Assembly (NCBI GenBank): GCA_003246625.1
Contig: QJZR01000009.1
Span: forward strand, 1-64,000
DNA length: 64,000 nucleotides
Direction: 5' to 3'
From: Alphaproteobacteria bacterium
Lineage (GTDB): Bacteria; Pseudomonadota; Alphaproteobacteria; Rhodospirillales; Rhodospirillaceae
How positions within the stretch are numbered: the stretch's first letter is position 1; the number at the start of each line of letters is the position of its first letter. This document shows positions 1-9,114 of the stretch, in pieces. The position numbers and the translations under genes were made by a program. Under the pieces are notes generated by a model. The model was given only the letters and a program-made list of their open reading frames with translations. It was not told the DNA's origin and did not search any database.

Positions 1-774
1 GAATTCCGGCGCGAAGAAGATCGAGGCCAGCAGCATGGTGGCGACCACGGTGACCGCATAGGTCTCGAACAGGTCGGCGGCCATGCCCGCGCAGTCGCCG
101 ACGTTGTCGCCGACGTTGTCGGCGATCACCGCCGGGTTGCGCGGGTCGTCCTCGGGGATACCCGCCTCGACCTTGCCCACCAGGTCGGCGCCGACGTCGG
201 CGCCCTTGGTGAAGATGCCGCCGCCCAGACGCGCGAAGATCGAAATCAGCGACGCGCCGAAGGACAGAGCGATCAGGGCTTCCATGATGCGGCGCAGGTC
301 CTCGGGCGAGGACGCGTCGAAGAAGCCGCGCAGGATCAGGTAATAGACGGTGACGCCCAGAAGGCCCAGGCCGACCACCAGCATGCCGGTGACCGCGCCC
401 GACTTGAAGGCGACGTCGAGGGCCGGAGCCAGACCGCCGGTGCGCGCCGCATCGGCGGTGCGCACGTTGGCGCGCACCGAAACGTTCATGCCGATGTAGC
501 CGGCGGCGCCGGACAGAATCGCGCCGATGAAGAAGCCGACCGCCACATGGAAGCCGAGGATGATCCCCAGCAGAATGCCGACCACGACGCCGACCCCGGC
601 GATGGTGGTGTACTGGCGGTTCAGATAGGCGGAAGCGCCCTCCTGAATCGCCGCGGCGATGTCCTGCATCCGTTCGTTTCCGGCCTCGGCGTCGAGGATG
701 GAGCGAATCGCCCAGGCGCCATAGGCCAGCCCGCCGATCCCGCACAGGATGACAAAGATGTAAAGAGCAACCAT
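1..774 (-). CDS. hppA: Membrane-bound proton-translocating pyrophosphatase, N-terminal part (cut by window start)
   Basis: Membrane H+-pyrophosphatase hydrolyses PPi and pumps protons across the cytoplasmic membrane. The 258 codons visible from the ATG at 774 hold the N-terminal transmembrane helices and the family signature: [18 protein letters not shown], then [20 protein letters not shown] and the [14 protein letters not shown] segment that forms the PPi/Mg site. A GGGAGAAC ribosome site precedes the ATG. The C-terminal two thirds lie outside the window, so the residue that separates K+-dependent from K+-independent enzymes cannot be read. The gene follows the fliL-like gene on the same strand after a 205-bp gap and is probably transcribed separately. 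It may let the cell save energy from biosynthetic PPi. Confidence 0.96.
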   Translation of the reverse strand, partial: MVALYIFVILCGIGGLAYGAWAIRSILDAEAGNERMQDIAAAIQEGASAYLNRQYTTIAGVGVVVGILLGIILGFHVAVGFFIGAILSGAAGYIGMNVSVRANVRTADAARTGGLAPALDVAFKSGAVTGMLVVGLGLLGVTVYYLILRGFFDASSPEDLRRIMEALIALSFGASLISIFARLGGGIFTKGADVGADLVGKVEAGIPEDDPRNPAVIADNVGDNVGDCAGMAADLFETYAVTVVATMLLASIFFAPEF

Positions 775-958
775 TAAGAAGTTCTCCCGAAACGGACAAT
801 AGGCCGGAGCCATGGACCGGGAATCCCGTCCACCGCGCACCGAACCTGAAGCGAGCGGCTGCCCACGTGGCCCCCGCCCTTGGAAAAGCGGGCAAGATAT
901 TGCCTGAAAATCGCCCGGACCGAAACCGGAAAGAACAGCCGAAAACCGGAAAACCGGC

Positions 959-978
959 GGTTTTTCGTACGAAAAACC
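959..978. repeat. 20-bp perfect palindrome just after the fliL-like stop codon
   Basis: GGTTTTTCGTACGAAAAACC is a perfect palindrome that starts one base past the fliL-like stop (980) in the transcribed direction. It is followed by a short CCGG-TTTT-CCGG-TTTT run. It could end the rib/thiL/fliL transcript before hppA, although the stem is AT-rich and the U-tract is poor. Its role is inferred only. Confidence 0.4.
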
Positions 979-979
979 C

Positions 980-1441
980 TCACATTTCGAAGTAGGACTG
1001 CAACAGCACGTCCTTCACCGCGTCCGCGCCGAGGAAACGGTGGACGATCTGTTCCAGGGATGCCTTCAGGCGGGGCAAGTCCATCTTGCCGTGTTCGGCA
1101 TATTGACGGGGAAAAGCGTCGTAGGCGAACTGAATGATCGAGTTGCGCAACCGCGGCTGCGCCTCCTGCGCCGCGGCCAGGGACTCCGGCGCGACGACCA
1201 GGGTGACGTTGAAGTGAATCTGCCGGTTGAGCGCGCCGTCCATCACCAGCGGCACGTCGATGGTCACCATCTTGAGGAGGGTCGGCTTGACCGGCGCCGC
1301 CTCGACCACCGGCGGCGGCGCTGCTTCCACCGGTTTGGGAGCGCCCAGCCCGAGAACGCCGGGCATAAAGACGTAAAGGCCGCCCAGGATCGCGCCGGAC
1401 AGGAACAGCACGGCGACCAGAATGATCAAAAGCCGTTTCAT
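980..1441 (-). CDS. FliL-family flagellar basal-body-associated protein
   Basis: This 153-residue protein has one N-terminal membrane anchor (residues 4-30), a Pro/Ala/Val-rich linker and a periplasmic domain beginning near [10 protein letters not shown] and ending LLQSYFEM, the arrangement of FliL. FliL proteins surround the MotA/MotB stator and influence motor torque. The start at 1441 overlaps the thiL stop as ATGA, so it is translationally coupled to thiL. It sits outside any flagellar cluster, though motA and motB lie about 12 kb away in this window. The family call rests on architecture and length. Whether this is the main FliL or a paralogue cannot be told from here. Confidence 0.7.
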   Translation of the reverse strand: MKRLLIILVAVLFLSGAILGGLYVFMPGVLGLGAPKPVEAAPPPVVEAAPVKPTLLKMVTIDVPLVMDGALNRQIHFNVTLVVAPESLAAAQEAQPRLRNSIIQFAYDAFPRQYAEHGKMDLPRLKASLEQIVHRFLGADAVKDVLLQSYFEM

Positions 1442-2442
1442 CCCTCCCTCCCGTTTTCTCCGCCATGGCGGTGGCCGCCCGCGCCCTCCACCGGCTTGCG
1501 TTCGCCGGAATCGACGCGATAGAGCCGCCCCTGCCCCGTCTCGGCGCGGCCGATTGCGGTCGCCCGCACGCCCTCGGCGTCCAGACGGGCGGCGATGTCG
1601 GCGAAGTCCTCCGGCGCGCAGGAAAAGACCAGTTCGTAGTCGTCGCCGCCGGTAAAGATGCGTTCCCGGTCGGCCGGGCGTAGCGCCAGCCAGGCGCGTG
1701 CCGCGTCGGACAGCGGTACCCGCGCGGGATCGACGACGATGTCGACGCACGATGTCTCGGCGAGATGGCGGATGTCGGCGAACAGGCCGTCGGAAACGTC
1801 GAGCGCGGCATGCGCCAGGCCGTTGAGGATACGTCCCGCCGCGATGCGCGGGCACGGCAGGCGATAGCGTCCGATCAGAAAATCGCGCGACGGGGCGTCG
1901 AGTTCGGGCGGCGCCTCCGGCCCTTGCGCGTCGAGGCCGAACGCGGCATCGCCGATGGTGCCGGTAACCGCCAGGATATCCCCGGCCCGCACCCCGTTGC
2001 GTCGCAGGACGCGGCCGCCCTCGGCCTCGCCGATCGCGGTGATCGACAAACACAGAGGCCCGGGTGTCGCCACCACGTCGCCGCCCGCCAGGACGACGCC
2101 GAAGGCTTGCAGGTCCTCGCCCAAGCCCTTGGCGAAGGCGGCCAGCCAGGCGCGGTCCAAGGTTTCCGGCAGGGCGCAGGTCATCAACACGGCGCGTGGG
2201 GCGGCGCCCATCGCCGCCAGATCGGACAGATTGACCCGCAGCGCCTTGGCGGCGATCAGGCCGGGAGGATCGTCGGCCAGGAAATGCACCCCGGCGACCA
2301 GGGCGTCGGCGGTCACCACCCAGTCGCGTCCGGGCGCGGCGGACAGCACCGCCGCGTCGTCGGTCAGGGCAAAGGCCCCCGGTTCCCCCAACGACAGGGG
2401 CCGGAAATGATCGGCGATCAGCCCGAATTCATCCCACGACAT
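1438..2442 (-). CDS. thiL: Thiamine-monophosphate kinase
   Basis: ThiL phosphorylates thiamine monophosphate to thiamine pyrophosphate, the last step of TPP synthesis. The 334 residues match the family length. The PurM/AIR-synthase-like fold is recognised from the TDDAAVL segment, VVTADALVAGVHFL, the ALRVNLSDLAAMGA helix and the AGGDVVATPG Mg/ATP segment, with a later LDVSDGL and FTGGDDYELVF. The ATG at 2442 lies 15 bp after nusB, and the stop overlaps the fliL-like start. NusB-ThiL adjacency after the riboflavin genes is a common alphaproteobacterial arrangement. Nothing in the protein looks damaged. Confidence 0.95.
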   Translation of the reverse strand: MSWDEFGLIADHFRPLSLGEPGAFALTDDAAVLSAAPGRDWVVTADALVAGVHFLADDPPGLIAAKALRVNLSDLAAMGAAPRAVLMTCALPETLDRAWLAAFAKGLGEDLQAFGVVLAGGDVVATPGPLCLSITAIGEAEGGRVLRRNGVRAGDILAVTGTIGDAAFGLDAQGPEAPPELDAPSRDFLIGRYRLPCPRIAAGRILNGLAHAALDVSDGLFADIRHLAETSCVDIVVDPARVPLSDAARAWLALRPADRERIFTGGDDYELVFSCAPEDFADIAARLDAEGVRATAIGRAETGQGRLYRVDSGERKPVEGAGGHRHGGENGREG

Positions 2443-2457
2443 GATACGTTCCCGGCG

Positions 2458-2973
2458 TCAAACGCCGCCGTCGGCCAGTTCGTCTCCGCGCACGCCCTTC
2501 GCCACGCGGTCGAGCACCGCGTTCACCAGTTTCGGCTCCGGCCCGCCGAAGAAGGCATGGGCGATGTCGACGTATTCCGAAATCACCACCTTCGGCGGCA
2601 CGTCCAGGCGGCGGGTCATTTCGAATACCCCGACCCGCAGGATCGAGGTGAGGATCGCCTCCAGCCGCGCGGTGGTGCGGTCGCCGTCGAGCGAGGCGTT
2701 GATCACCCCGTCGAGGTCGGCCTTGTTCTCCACGGTGCCGCGCACCAGGGCGGTAAAGGTTTCCGGATCCGGCGGCACCAGGGGGGTCGGGTTTTCCTTT
2801 TCCCCCTCCTCCTGCAGGGCGCTGCCGCCCAGGCGTTCGTTGAGGAAGTCCGACAGCACGTCGGTCAGCGGGCGGTCGGTGAATTCGGTCAGGTACAGCG
2901 CCTGAACCGCGCACAACCGCGCCGCGCTCAACCGGGAGCGGCGGCTATAGACCTCTTTCTTGGGGTCGGTCAT
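2458..2973 (-). CDS. nusB: Transcription antitermination factor NusB
   Basis: NusB binds boxA RNA with NusE (S10) and promotes rRNA antitermination. This 171-residue, mainly helical protein opens with the typical SRLSAARLCAVQALY segment and ends with VVISEYVDIAHAFFGGPEPK and LVNAVLDRVAK, the most conserved C-terminal helices of the family. A charged insertion near residues 50-65 (QEEGEKENPTPLVPPD) makes it longer than the E. coli protein (about 139 residues), as is usual in alphaproteobacteria. It lies 30 bp after ribH and 15 bp before thiL in one transcript direction. Confidence 0.95.
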   Translation of the reverse strand: MTDPKKEVYSRRSRLSAARLCAVQALYLTEFTDRPLTDVLSDFLNERLGGSALQEEGEKENPTPLVPPDPETFTALVRGTVENKADLDGVINASLDGDRTTARLEAILTSILRVGVFEMTRRLDVPPKVVISEYVDIAHAFFGGPEPKLVNAVLDRVAKGVRGDELADGGV

Positions 2974-3003
2974 CTGGGATGAAGTCCTTAACGTTCCAAA
3001 GGC

Positions 3004-3459
3004 CTAGAGGCCGAGTTCCTTTTTCACCGCGATCATCCGCAGGGCCGCCTCGGCGGCACGGCCGCCATGGTTGCCCTCGGACACGCGGGCGCGCGACATC
3101 GCCAGTTCCTCGGTCGGGCAAGTCAGGATGCCGTTGCCGATCGCCAGCGAATATTGCAGCGCCATCTTCTGCACGCCGTTCATCGACTGGGTGCAGACGT
3201 GCTCGTAGTGGTCGGTTTCTCCCTTGATCGCGCAGCCAAGGGCGATGTATCCGGCAAAGCGCATGTCGGTCGCCCGCAGTTCCATCGCCCGCACCGCGAA
3301 ACGGATGACCGCGGGAATTTCCAGGATGCCGGGGACGATCACCCGCTTGTACCCGGCGCCATGCCGGGTCAGGGCATCGACCGCGCCGCGCACCAGTTCG
3401 TCTGTGATGGCGTCGTAGAAACGGGCTTCAACGATCAGAAGGCGCGGTCCGCCGCTCAT
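3004..3459 (-). CDS. ribH: 6,7-dimethyl-8-ribityllumazine synthase
   Basis: RibH condenses the RibB product with the aminopyrimidine to give lumazine, the substrate of riboflavin synthase. The 151 residues carry the family landmarks: VPGILEIPAVIRFA, the GCAIKGETDHYEHVC active-site loop with its catalytic His, GNGILTCPTEELA, and a C-terminal KKELGL. The start ATG overlaps the ribBX stop as ATGA, so the two steps that meet at this reaction are translationally coupled. The length suits an icosahedral or pentameric lumazine synthase; which assembly forms is not evident from sequence. Confidence 0.97.
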   Translation of the reverse strand: MSGGPRLLIVEARFYDAITDELVRGAVDALTRHGAGYKRVIVPGILEIPAVIRFAVRAMELRATDMRFAGYIALGCAIKGETDHYEHVCTQSMNGVQKMALQYSLAIGNGILTCPTEELAMSRARVSEGNHGGRAAEAALRMIAVKKELGL

Positions 3460-4592
3460 GATTGGGTTCCTCCGAGGGATGGCTGTGCATCGTGCGGGTC
3501 CGTCACGCCACGCTCTTCCACGATGTGGAGATCGTATCCATCCAAACCAATAATGGTCTTGTGCGTATTGGACAACAGAATCATGTCGTGGATGCCGAGA
3601 TCGAGCAGAATCTGCGCACCGATGCCGTAATCGCGCAGTTCGGTTTCATCGACGCCGCCGGAACGGGCGGCGGCGGCGCTGCTCCACGAGGTCGGCGACG
3701 GGTTGCGGATCAGCACCACGACGCCCCGGCCGTATTCGGCGATTTGCCGCATCGAATGCGCCAGAATCCCCTGATGGCCGCGCAGGGTGTCGCCCAGAAT
3801 GTCCTCGAAGACATTGAGCGCATGCATCCGCACCAGGGGCGGTTCGTTGCCCGGCATCTCGCCCTTGATCAGGGCGACGTGTTCGCCCGCGCTTTGGGAA
3901 TCGAGGTAGACGCGCACCTTCCACTCGCCGCCGAATTCCGAGTTGAGGGAGGTTTCGGCACGCAACGCGATCAGGTGCTCGTTGCGGCGGCGATAGGCGA
4001 TAAGGTCGCGGATCTGGCCGATCTTCAGGCCATGCGCCTCGGCGAAAGGCAGCAGGTCGGGCAGACGCGCCATGCTGCCGTCGTCGTTCATGATCTCGCA
4101 GATCACCGCCGAGGGATGCTTTCCCGCCAGGCGCGCGATGTCGACACTGGCCTCGGTATGGCCGGCGCGCACCAGGACGCCGCCGTCCCGCGCCATCAGG
4201 GGGAAGACATGACCGGGGGTGACGATGTCCGAGGCGCCGCACGCCGGGTCGATGGCCGCCGCGATGGTCCGCGCGCGGTCCGCCGCCGAAATGCCGGTGG
4301 TGATGCCCTCCGCCGCCTCGATGCTGACGGTGAAGGCGGTGGAATGGCGCGATAGATTGCGTGCCGCCATCAGCGGCAGGCCCAGGGCCTCCACCCGCGT
4401 CCGGTCGAGCGCCAGGCAGATCAGGCCACGGCCGTGCTTGGCCATGAAGTTTACCGCCTGCGCCGAGCAATCCGCGGCGGGGACGATCAGGTCGCCTTCG
4501 TTCTCGCGGTTTTCGTCGTCGACCAGAATGAACATCCGCCCGGCGCGAGCCTCGGCGATGATTTCCTCGATGGAGGCGAGCGGCAAGGCCAT
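3456..4592 (-). CDS. ribB: 3,4-dihydroxy-2-butanone-4-phosphate synthase with inactive RibA-like domain (RibBX type)
   Basis: The N-terminal domain (about residues 1-200) is a complete DHBP synthase: VDDENRENEGDL, the FMAKHGRGLICLAL segment, and the HTEASVDIARLAG region all match RibB. The C-terminal domain resembles GTP cyclohydrolase II (HVALIKGE, LRDYGIGAQILLDLG) but contains no cysteine at all. The CX10CXC zinc ligands and the RQEGRGIG catalytic loop are absent, the latter replaced by IRNPSPTSWSSAAAARSGG. This matches the described RibBX variant of Proteobacteria, in which only RibB is active. The start at 4592 has a GGGAG site; a longer reading to 4625 would run into ribE. GTP cyclohydrolase II must be encoded elsewhere in the genome. 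Confidence 0.93.
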   Translation of the reverse strand: MALPLASIEEIIAEARAGRMFILVDDENRENEGDLIVPAADCSAQAVNFMAKHGRGLICLALDRTRVEALGLPLMAARNLSRHSTAFTVSIEAAEGITTGISAADRARTIAAAIDPACGASDIVTPGHVFPLMARDGGVLVRAGHTEASVDIARLAGKHPSAVICEIMNDDGSMARLPDLLPFAEAHGLKIGQIRDLIAYRRRNEHLIALRAETSLNSEFGGEWKVRVYLDSQSAGEHVALIKGEMPGNEPPLVRMHALNVFEDILGDTLRGHQGILAHSMRQIAEYGRGVVVLIRNPSPTSWSSAAAARSGGVDETELRDYGIGAQILLDLGIHDMILLSNTHKTIIGLDGYDLHIVEERGVTDPHDAQPSLGGTQS

Positions 4593-4596
4593 ACCC

Positions 4597-5184
4597 CTAC
4601 TCCCGCTCCAGCAGGCGCGCGACATAACGCGCCAGCATGTCGATTTCCAGGTTGACCTTGCTGCCCGGAGCGTAGCCGCCGAACAGCGTCACCTGCTGGG
4701 TATGCGGAATGATGTTGACGCCGAAGGTGTCGCCCTCGACCTCGTTGACGGTCAGCGACACGCCGTCCACCGCCACCGAGCCCTTGGGCGCCATGAAGTT
4801 CTTCAGCTCCTTCGGAACCCGGAAGACGAACCGCTTGGATTCGCCGTCGTCGCGGATCGACACCACCTCGCCGACGCCGTCGACGTGGCCGGAAACGATG
4901 TGGCCGCCCAGTTCATCGCCGACCTTGAGCGCCCGTTCCAGGTTCATCCGCGAACCGACCTTCCAGCCGGACAGCGTGGTTTTGGAAAGGGTTTCCGCCG
5001 ACGCCTGCACCGCGAACCAATCGGAACCGATATCGATCACCGTCAGGCAAACACCGGAATGGGCGATGGAGGCGCCGATCTCGACGGTGGACATGTCGTA
5101 ATCGGTGCGAATTTCGAAGCGGGTATCCCCTTCCGTGGAGATCCCCCGCACCTCGCCGACATCGGTGACGATTCCGGTGAACAT
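4597..5184 (-). CDS. ribE: Riboflavin synthase, alpha subunit
   Basis: Riboflavin synthase dismutates two lumazines into riboflavin and the aminopyrimidine recycled by RibH. The 195-residue protein has two lumazine-binding repeats. The first begins MFTGIVTDVGEV and contains SGVCLTVIDIG; the second carries GHIVSGHVDGVGEV and DGVSLTVNEVEGDTFGVNII. The C-terminal helix NLEIDMLARYVARLL trimerises the enzyme. Its stop lies 4 bp before the ribBX start and its ATG is 44 bp after ribD. In some species this gene is called ribC. Confidence 0.97.
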   Translation of the reverse strand: MFTGIVTDVGEVRGISTEGDTRFEIRTDYDMSTVEIGASIAHSGVCLTVIDIGSDWFAVQASAETLSKTTLSGWKVGSRMNLERALKVGDELGGHIVSGHVDGVGEVVSIRDDGESKRFVFRVPKELKNFMAPKGSVAVDGVSLTVNEVEGDTFGVNIIPHTQQVTLFGGYAPGSKVNLEIDMLARYVARLLERE

Positions 5185-5228
5185 CTGTTTCTCCCAATCC
5201 GGCGCCTCAGCATGGCGCCCCCATAGAT

Positions 5229-6353
5229 TCAGTCACGCCGTTGGTAGACTTCAAGTCCGTCGCTGTCCAGGGGGATGCGGCGGAGCAGCGAAAAACCCGG
5301 CGCGTCGGCCAAAAGATCGATCCCCAAGGGGGCGATGCCGGGCAGGCCGTCACCGCCGATCAGCGTCGGCGCACGGAACCAGGCCAGGGCGTCCACGGCA
5401 TCGGCGGCGATGAAGGCGGCGGTCAGAATCGACCCGGCCTCCAGCAACAGACGGGTCAGCCCCTCCTCCGCCAGGCGTTTCAGGACCGCCGGAACCGCCG
5501 GGCGGCCGTCGGACGCCGCCACGGTTTCCAGGCAACGCACGCCCCGCGCCTCCAGCCGCGCGCCGCGCGCCGGATCGAGGTGGGGGGAAACCAGCCATAC
5601 CGGCGTGTCGGCGGACGCGGTATCCCAAATTCCGGCGGTTTCCGGCGCGGCGGTACGGCCCTCCAGGACGATGCGCACCGGCTGGCGGTTCTCGAACCCC
5701 GGCAGCCGCACGGTGAGCAAAGGATCGTCGGCGACCAGGGTGCCGGAACCGGTCAATACCGCGTCGCACTCGGCGCGCAGGCGGTGGCCCTCGGCCCGTG
5801 CCCGTTCGCCGGTGATCCACCGGCTTTCGCCGCTGCGGGTGGCGATGCGTCCGTCCAGGGTAGAGGCGATCTTCGCCATCACCCAGGGGCGTCCCTGGGT
5901 GACGCGGCGGAAGAACCCGGCGTTCACTTCCCGCGCCTCGGCTTCCAGCAAGCCGTGGGAGACCGCCACGCCCGCCGCGCGCAGACGCTCCAGGCCGCGC
6001 CCGTTGACCCGGGGATCGGGGTCGGTGCAGGCGGCTACCACCCGCGACACCCCCGCCTCGACCAGGGCGTCGGCGCAGGGCGGCGTCTTGCCGTGATGGC
6101 TGCACGGTTCCAGGGTGACATAGGCGGTGGCGCCGCGCGCCGCCGCCGCCGCACGGTCGAGGGCGACGCGTTCGGCGTGCGGACGACCGCCGGGCTGGGT
6201 CCACCCCTCGCCCACCACCACGCCGTCCCGGACCAGGACGCAACCGACCGCCGGGTTGGGCCACACCTGGCCCAGCCCGCGCCGCGCCAGGGTCAGCGCA
6301 TGACGCATGAAACGGCGGTCGAGATCAGGTTCCGAAGGGGTGGTCTTGCTCAC
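5229..6353 (-). CDS. ribD: Bifunctional diaminohydroxyphosphoribosylaminopyrimidine deaminase / aminouracil reductase
   Basis: RibD catalyses the deamination and ribosyl reduction that follow GTP cyclohydrolase II. The N-terminal deaminase (about residues 15-145) has the zinc motif HAERVAL plus [17 protein letters not shown]. The C-terminal reductase begins near [16 protein letters not shown] and keeps [19 protein letters not shown] and [10 protein letters not shown] chose the GTG at 6353 because TTGGGAAAA lies just upstream and because it gives the usual short lead before the first deaminase helix (374 residues). The start then overlaps the nrdR 3' end by 29 bp. An ATG at 6308 is a possible but shorter alternative. 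Confidence 0.93.
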   Translation of the reverse strand: MSKTTPSEPDLDRRFMRHALTLARRGLGQVWPNPAVGCVLVRDGVVVGEGWTQPGGRPHAERVALDRAAAAARGATAYVTLEPCSHHGKTPPCADALVEAGVSRVVAACTDPDPRVNGRGLERLRAAGVAVSHGLLEAEAREVNAGFFRRVTQGRPWVMAKIASTLDGRIATRSGESRWITGERARAEGHRLRAECDAVLTGSGTLVADDPLLTVRLPGFENRQPVRIVLEGRTAAPETAGIWDTASADTPVWLVSPHLDPARGARLEARGVRCLETVAASDGRPAVPAVLKRLAEEGLTRLLLEAGSILTAAFIAADAVDALAWFRAPTLIGGDGLPGIAPLGIDLLADAPGFSLLRRIPLDSDGLEVYQRRD

Positions 6354-6795
6354 CGATTTTCCCAACAAGTTCCTCGAAGTCTCTGACTTCACGGAAATTC
6401 TTGTAGACGGAAGCGAAGCGGATATAGGCCACTGGGTCCAGCGCCAGCAGGGATTCCATGACCATCTCGCCAATCGCGTCGGAGGCGATTTCCGTCTCGC
6501 CGGAGGATTCCAGGCGGCGCTGGATGCCGGTCACCAGACGCTCGATACGGTCGGGATCGACGGCACGCTTGCGTACCGCCACCTGGATCGAACGAGCCAA
6601 CTTGTCCCGATCGAAGGGAGTGCGCCGCCCGTCCTTTTTCAACACGATCAATTCGCGGATCTGCACCCGCTCGAAGGTGGTGAAGCGGGAATTGCAGGCC
6701 GGACAGGACCGGCGGCGGCGGATCGCCGAGTTATCCTCGGTCGGCCGCGAATCCTTGACCTGCGTGTCGTCGTGTCCGCAAAACGGGCAGCGCAT
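6325..6795 (-). CDS. nrdR: Transcriptional repressor NrdR
   Basis: NrdR represses ribonucleotide reductase genes when dATP/ATP binds its cone domain. The 156 residues start with the zinc ribbon [17 protein letters not shown] and [13 protein letters not shown] (four Cys in two CxxC pairs). They continue with an ATP-cone (about residues 48-138: [18 protein letters not shown] ... [17 protein letters not shown]). It lies between glyA and ribD on the same strand, a common alphaproteobacterial position. No NrdR-box could be tested here because no nrd gene is in the window. Confidence 0.97.
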   Translation of the reverse strand: MRCPFCGHDDTQVKDSRPTEDNSAIRRRRSCPACNSRFTTFERVQIRELIVLKKDGRRTPFDRDKLARSIQVAVRKRAVDPDRIERLVTGIQRRLESSGETEIASDAIGEMVMESLLALDPVAYIRFASVYKNFREVRDFEELVGKIGEQDHPFGT

Positions 6796-6821
6796 GTTCG
6801 TCCCCCCTTCCGGGTCCCCGG

Positions 6822-8117
6822 TCAGCCGACGTAGGCGAGATCGGGATAGATCGGGAATTGTTGCAACAGGGCCTCGACTTCGCCGCGCACCCGCGCCTCG
6901 ACCATCGAATCCCCATCCGGGTTCTGGTGCAGCACTTCCAGCACGTCGCAGATCAGGTGACCGACCTTCTGGAACTCGGCGACGCCGAACCCGCGCGAGG
7001 TGGCGGCCGGGGTGCCCAACCGAACGCCCGAAGTGACGGTGGGCTTTTCCGGGTCGAACGGGATGCCGTTCTTGTTGCAGGTGATGCCGGCGCGTTCCAG
7101 GGCCTTTTCCGCGACGTTGCCCGTCAGCTTCATCGGCCGCAGGTCGACCAGCATCAGATGGGTGTCGGTACCGCCGGAGACCAAGGCCAACCCGCGCGAG
7201 GTCAGGACCTCGCCCAGGGCCTTGGCGTTGTCGACCACCTGACGGCCATAGGCCTTGAAGGCGGGGGTCAAGGCCTCGCCGAAGGCGACCGCCTTGGCGG
7301 CGATAACGTGCATCAGCGGACCGCCCTGCGAGCCGGGGAAGATCGCCGAATTGATCTTCTTCGCCAAGTCGGGATCGTTGGTCAGGATCATGCCGCCGCG
7401 CGGGCCGCGCAGGGTCTTGTGGGTGGTGGTGGTGACCACGTGGGCATGTTCCAGCGGATTCGGGTGCACCCCGGCGGCGACCAGACCGGCGAAATGCGCC
7501 ATGTCGACCATGAACAACGCCCCCACCTCGTCCGCGATGGCGCGGAAGGCGGCAAAGTCGATGACCCGCGGATAGGCGGAACCGCCGGTGATGATCAGCT
7601 TCGGCTTGTGCTGCCGCGCCAGGGCCGCCACCGCCTCGATGTCGATGCGATGGTCGTCGCGCCGCACCCCGTACTGCACGGCGTTGAACCACTTGCCGGA
7701 AACCGCGGGGGCGGCGCCGTGGGTCAGGTGCCCGCCCGCGTCCAGCGACAAGCCCATGATGGTGTCGCCCGGCTTCACCGTAGCCAGCAGCACGGCGAAG
7801 TTCGCCTGCGCGCCGGAATGCGGCTGCACGTTGGCGAATTCGGCGCCGAACAGTTGCTTGGCGCGGTCGATCGCCACCTGCTCGGCGACGTCGACGCACT
7901 CGCAACCGCCGTAATAGCGTTTCCCCACATAGCCTTCGGCGTATTTGTTGGTGAGGACAGAGCCCTGGGCCTCCAACACCGCGCGGGAGACGATGTTTTC
8001 CGAGGCGATCAGTTCGATCTGACCCTGCTGGCGCTTGAGCTCGTGCTCCAGCGCGGCGGCAAGGGCGGGATCGGCCGAGGCCAGGGAAGTGGTGAAGAAA
8101 CCGCCGGTTTGAACCAT
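6822..8117 (-). CDS. glyA: Serine hydroxymethyltransferase
   Basis: GlyA interconverts serine and glycine, loading tetrahydrofolate with one-carbon units. The 431 residues are full length. Visible landmarks are [28 protein letters not shown], the PLP-contacting [10 protein letters not shown] and [14 protein letters not shown], the Schiff-base lysine in [16 protein letters not shown], and [11 protein letters not shown]. It stands 57 bp after rpiB and 26 bp before nrdR, so it is probably the second gene of the long rpiB-to-fliL-like transcript. Confidence 0.98.
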   Translation of the reverse strand: MVQTGGFFTTSLASADPALAAALEHELKRQQGQIELIASENIVSRAVLEAQGSVLTNKYAEGYVGKRYYGGCECVDVAEQVAIDRAKQLFGAEFANVQPHSGAQANFAVLLATVKPGDTIMGLSLDAGGHLTHGAAPAVSGKWFNAVQYGVRRDDHRIDIEAVAALARQHKPKLIITGGSAYPRVIDFAAFRAIADEVGALFMVDMAHFAGLVAAGVHPNPLEHAHVVTTTTHKTLRGPRGGMILTNDPDLAKKINSAIFPGSQGGPLMHVIAAKAVAFGEALTPAFKAYGRQVVDNAKALGEVLTSRGLALVSGGTDTHLMLVDLRPMKLTGNVAEKALERAGITCNKNGIPFDPEKPTVTSGVRLGTPAATSRGFGVAEFQKVGHLICDVLEVLHQNPDGDSMVEARVRGEVEALLQQFPIYPDLAYVG

Positions 8118-8174
8118 CCGTGTGACCTTTCCTTCGTCAAACGCCGACGCCCGACGGGCGCGGCCAAATCTTCG

Positions 8175-8636
8175 TCAAACAGCCAACTTGTCGATGCGGC
8201 GCTGATGGCGCCCCCCCTCGAAGGGGGTTTCCAGGAAGATCCGCGCGCAATCCTTGGCGACCTCGTCGCCGGTGGTGCGGCCGCCCAGGGCCAGCACGTT
8301 GGCGTCGTTGTGCTGCCGCGCCAGGCGCGCGCCGAAGGCGTCGTGCACCAGGGCGGCCCGGACGTGCGGATGGCGGTTGGCGGCGATGGAAATGCCGATG
8401 CCGGTGCCGCAGACCAGGATACCGCACGAAGCCTTGCCGGTTTTCAGGGCGTCGGCCATCAGGTGCGCGTAATCGGGATAGTCGACCGAGGCCTCGCCGT
8501 CGGTGCCGAGGTCGAGAACCTGCCGCCCGCTGGCGATCAGGAAGTCCTTGAGCACGGTTTTCAGCGCGAACCCGCCATGGTCGCTGGCCAGCGCCACCAC
8601 GCCCGAAACGTCGGTGGACGGAAACCGTTCGCTCAT
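8175..8636 (-). CDS. rpiB: Ribose-5-phosphate isomerase B
   Basis: RpiB isomerises ribose-5-phosphate and ribulose-5-phosphate; the latter is the substrate of RibB downstream. The 153-residue protein matches the LacAB/RpiB family: ALASDHGGFALK, VLDLGTDGEASVDYPDYA, the VCGTGIGISIAANRHPHVRA active-site stretch, and HNDANVLALGGR. A GGGAGGA site precedes the ATG at 8636. It is the first gene of the minus-strand run. A candidate promoter (TTCTCT, 17-bp spacer, TATGGT at 8720-8748) lies about 80 bp upstream. Confidence 0.95.
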   Translation of the reverse strand: MSERFPSTDVSGVVALASDHGGFALKTVLKDFLIASGRQVLDLGTDGEASVDYPDYAHLMADALKTGKASCGILVCGTGIGISIAANRHPHVRAALVHDAFGARLARQHNDANVLALGGRTTGDEVAKDCARIFLETPFEGGRHQRRIDKLAV

Positions 8637-9114
8637 CTTCGATCCTCCCGCCGGGACTCCCCCGGAAACACGAAAACGCCCGATTCTTCTCCTGGAGTGA
8701 TCGGCACGCGCCCTTCAGTACCATATGTTGTGCCCGAATACCAGAGAACGCGGAAGAAACACACCACGAAGAGTCGCGCGGCGCCCAACCGACGAAAAAG
8801 CCGCGCCCCGCCGTCTATTTTTGCGTGCTTTATTTCGATGCTGTAAACTTATGGTTCATTCTTGCCGACCTGGGATTTATATTCCCCTACAATCCACGCT
8901 CGGTGATGTGCGATTCGGTTACCCGTTTAAGTTTCTTGGCTGAACAAGGCGGTACCCCCAAGCGATGGAACGGCATAGCCGGACATCTTATATTTCCATT
9001 CTAAACTCATTACACGGATCGAATATTCGAATTCACCCTAAATACAATTGACACCTATTCGGAACGATGACATTTTTTCGCTCGTCCATTCAAACGTTGT
9101 GGAGTTCAAGCACC
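8637..9114. promoter_or_regulatory. AT-rich divergent regulatory region between rpiB and the MucR-type gene
   Basis: This 478-bp gap is far more AT-rich than its surroundings, especially 8820-9080. On the minus strand a candidate rpiB promoter reads TTCTCT-17-TATGGT (8748-8720). On the plus strand TTGACA lies at 9048-9053, 61 bp before the MucR start, without a good -10. A 12-bp palindrome TCGAATATTCGA lies at 9019-9030. MucR/Ros proteins bind AT-rich DNA with TpA steps and usually regulate themselves, so an autoregulatory role is likely (inference). The 72-codon open frame at 8725-8943 is not convincing as a gene. Confidence 0.5.

Noticed and set aside
1-6. EcoRI site GAATTC at the first base, as if a cloned fragment end
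   Set aside because: The hppA frame runs straight into it without disturbance, and GAATTC occurs elsewhere in the window; no sign of a join.
4597-5228. Possible FMN riboswitch near the riboflavin genes
   Set aside because: The spaces between rib genes are 4-44 bp, too short, and no conserved RFN segments were seen upstream of ribD or rpiB.
8725-8943. 72-codon open frame in the rpiB/MucR gap
   Set aside because: Low-complexity basic lead, no ribosome site, and it lies in an AT-rich regulatory region; no family resemblance.
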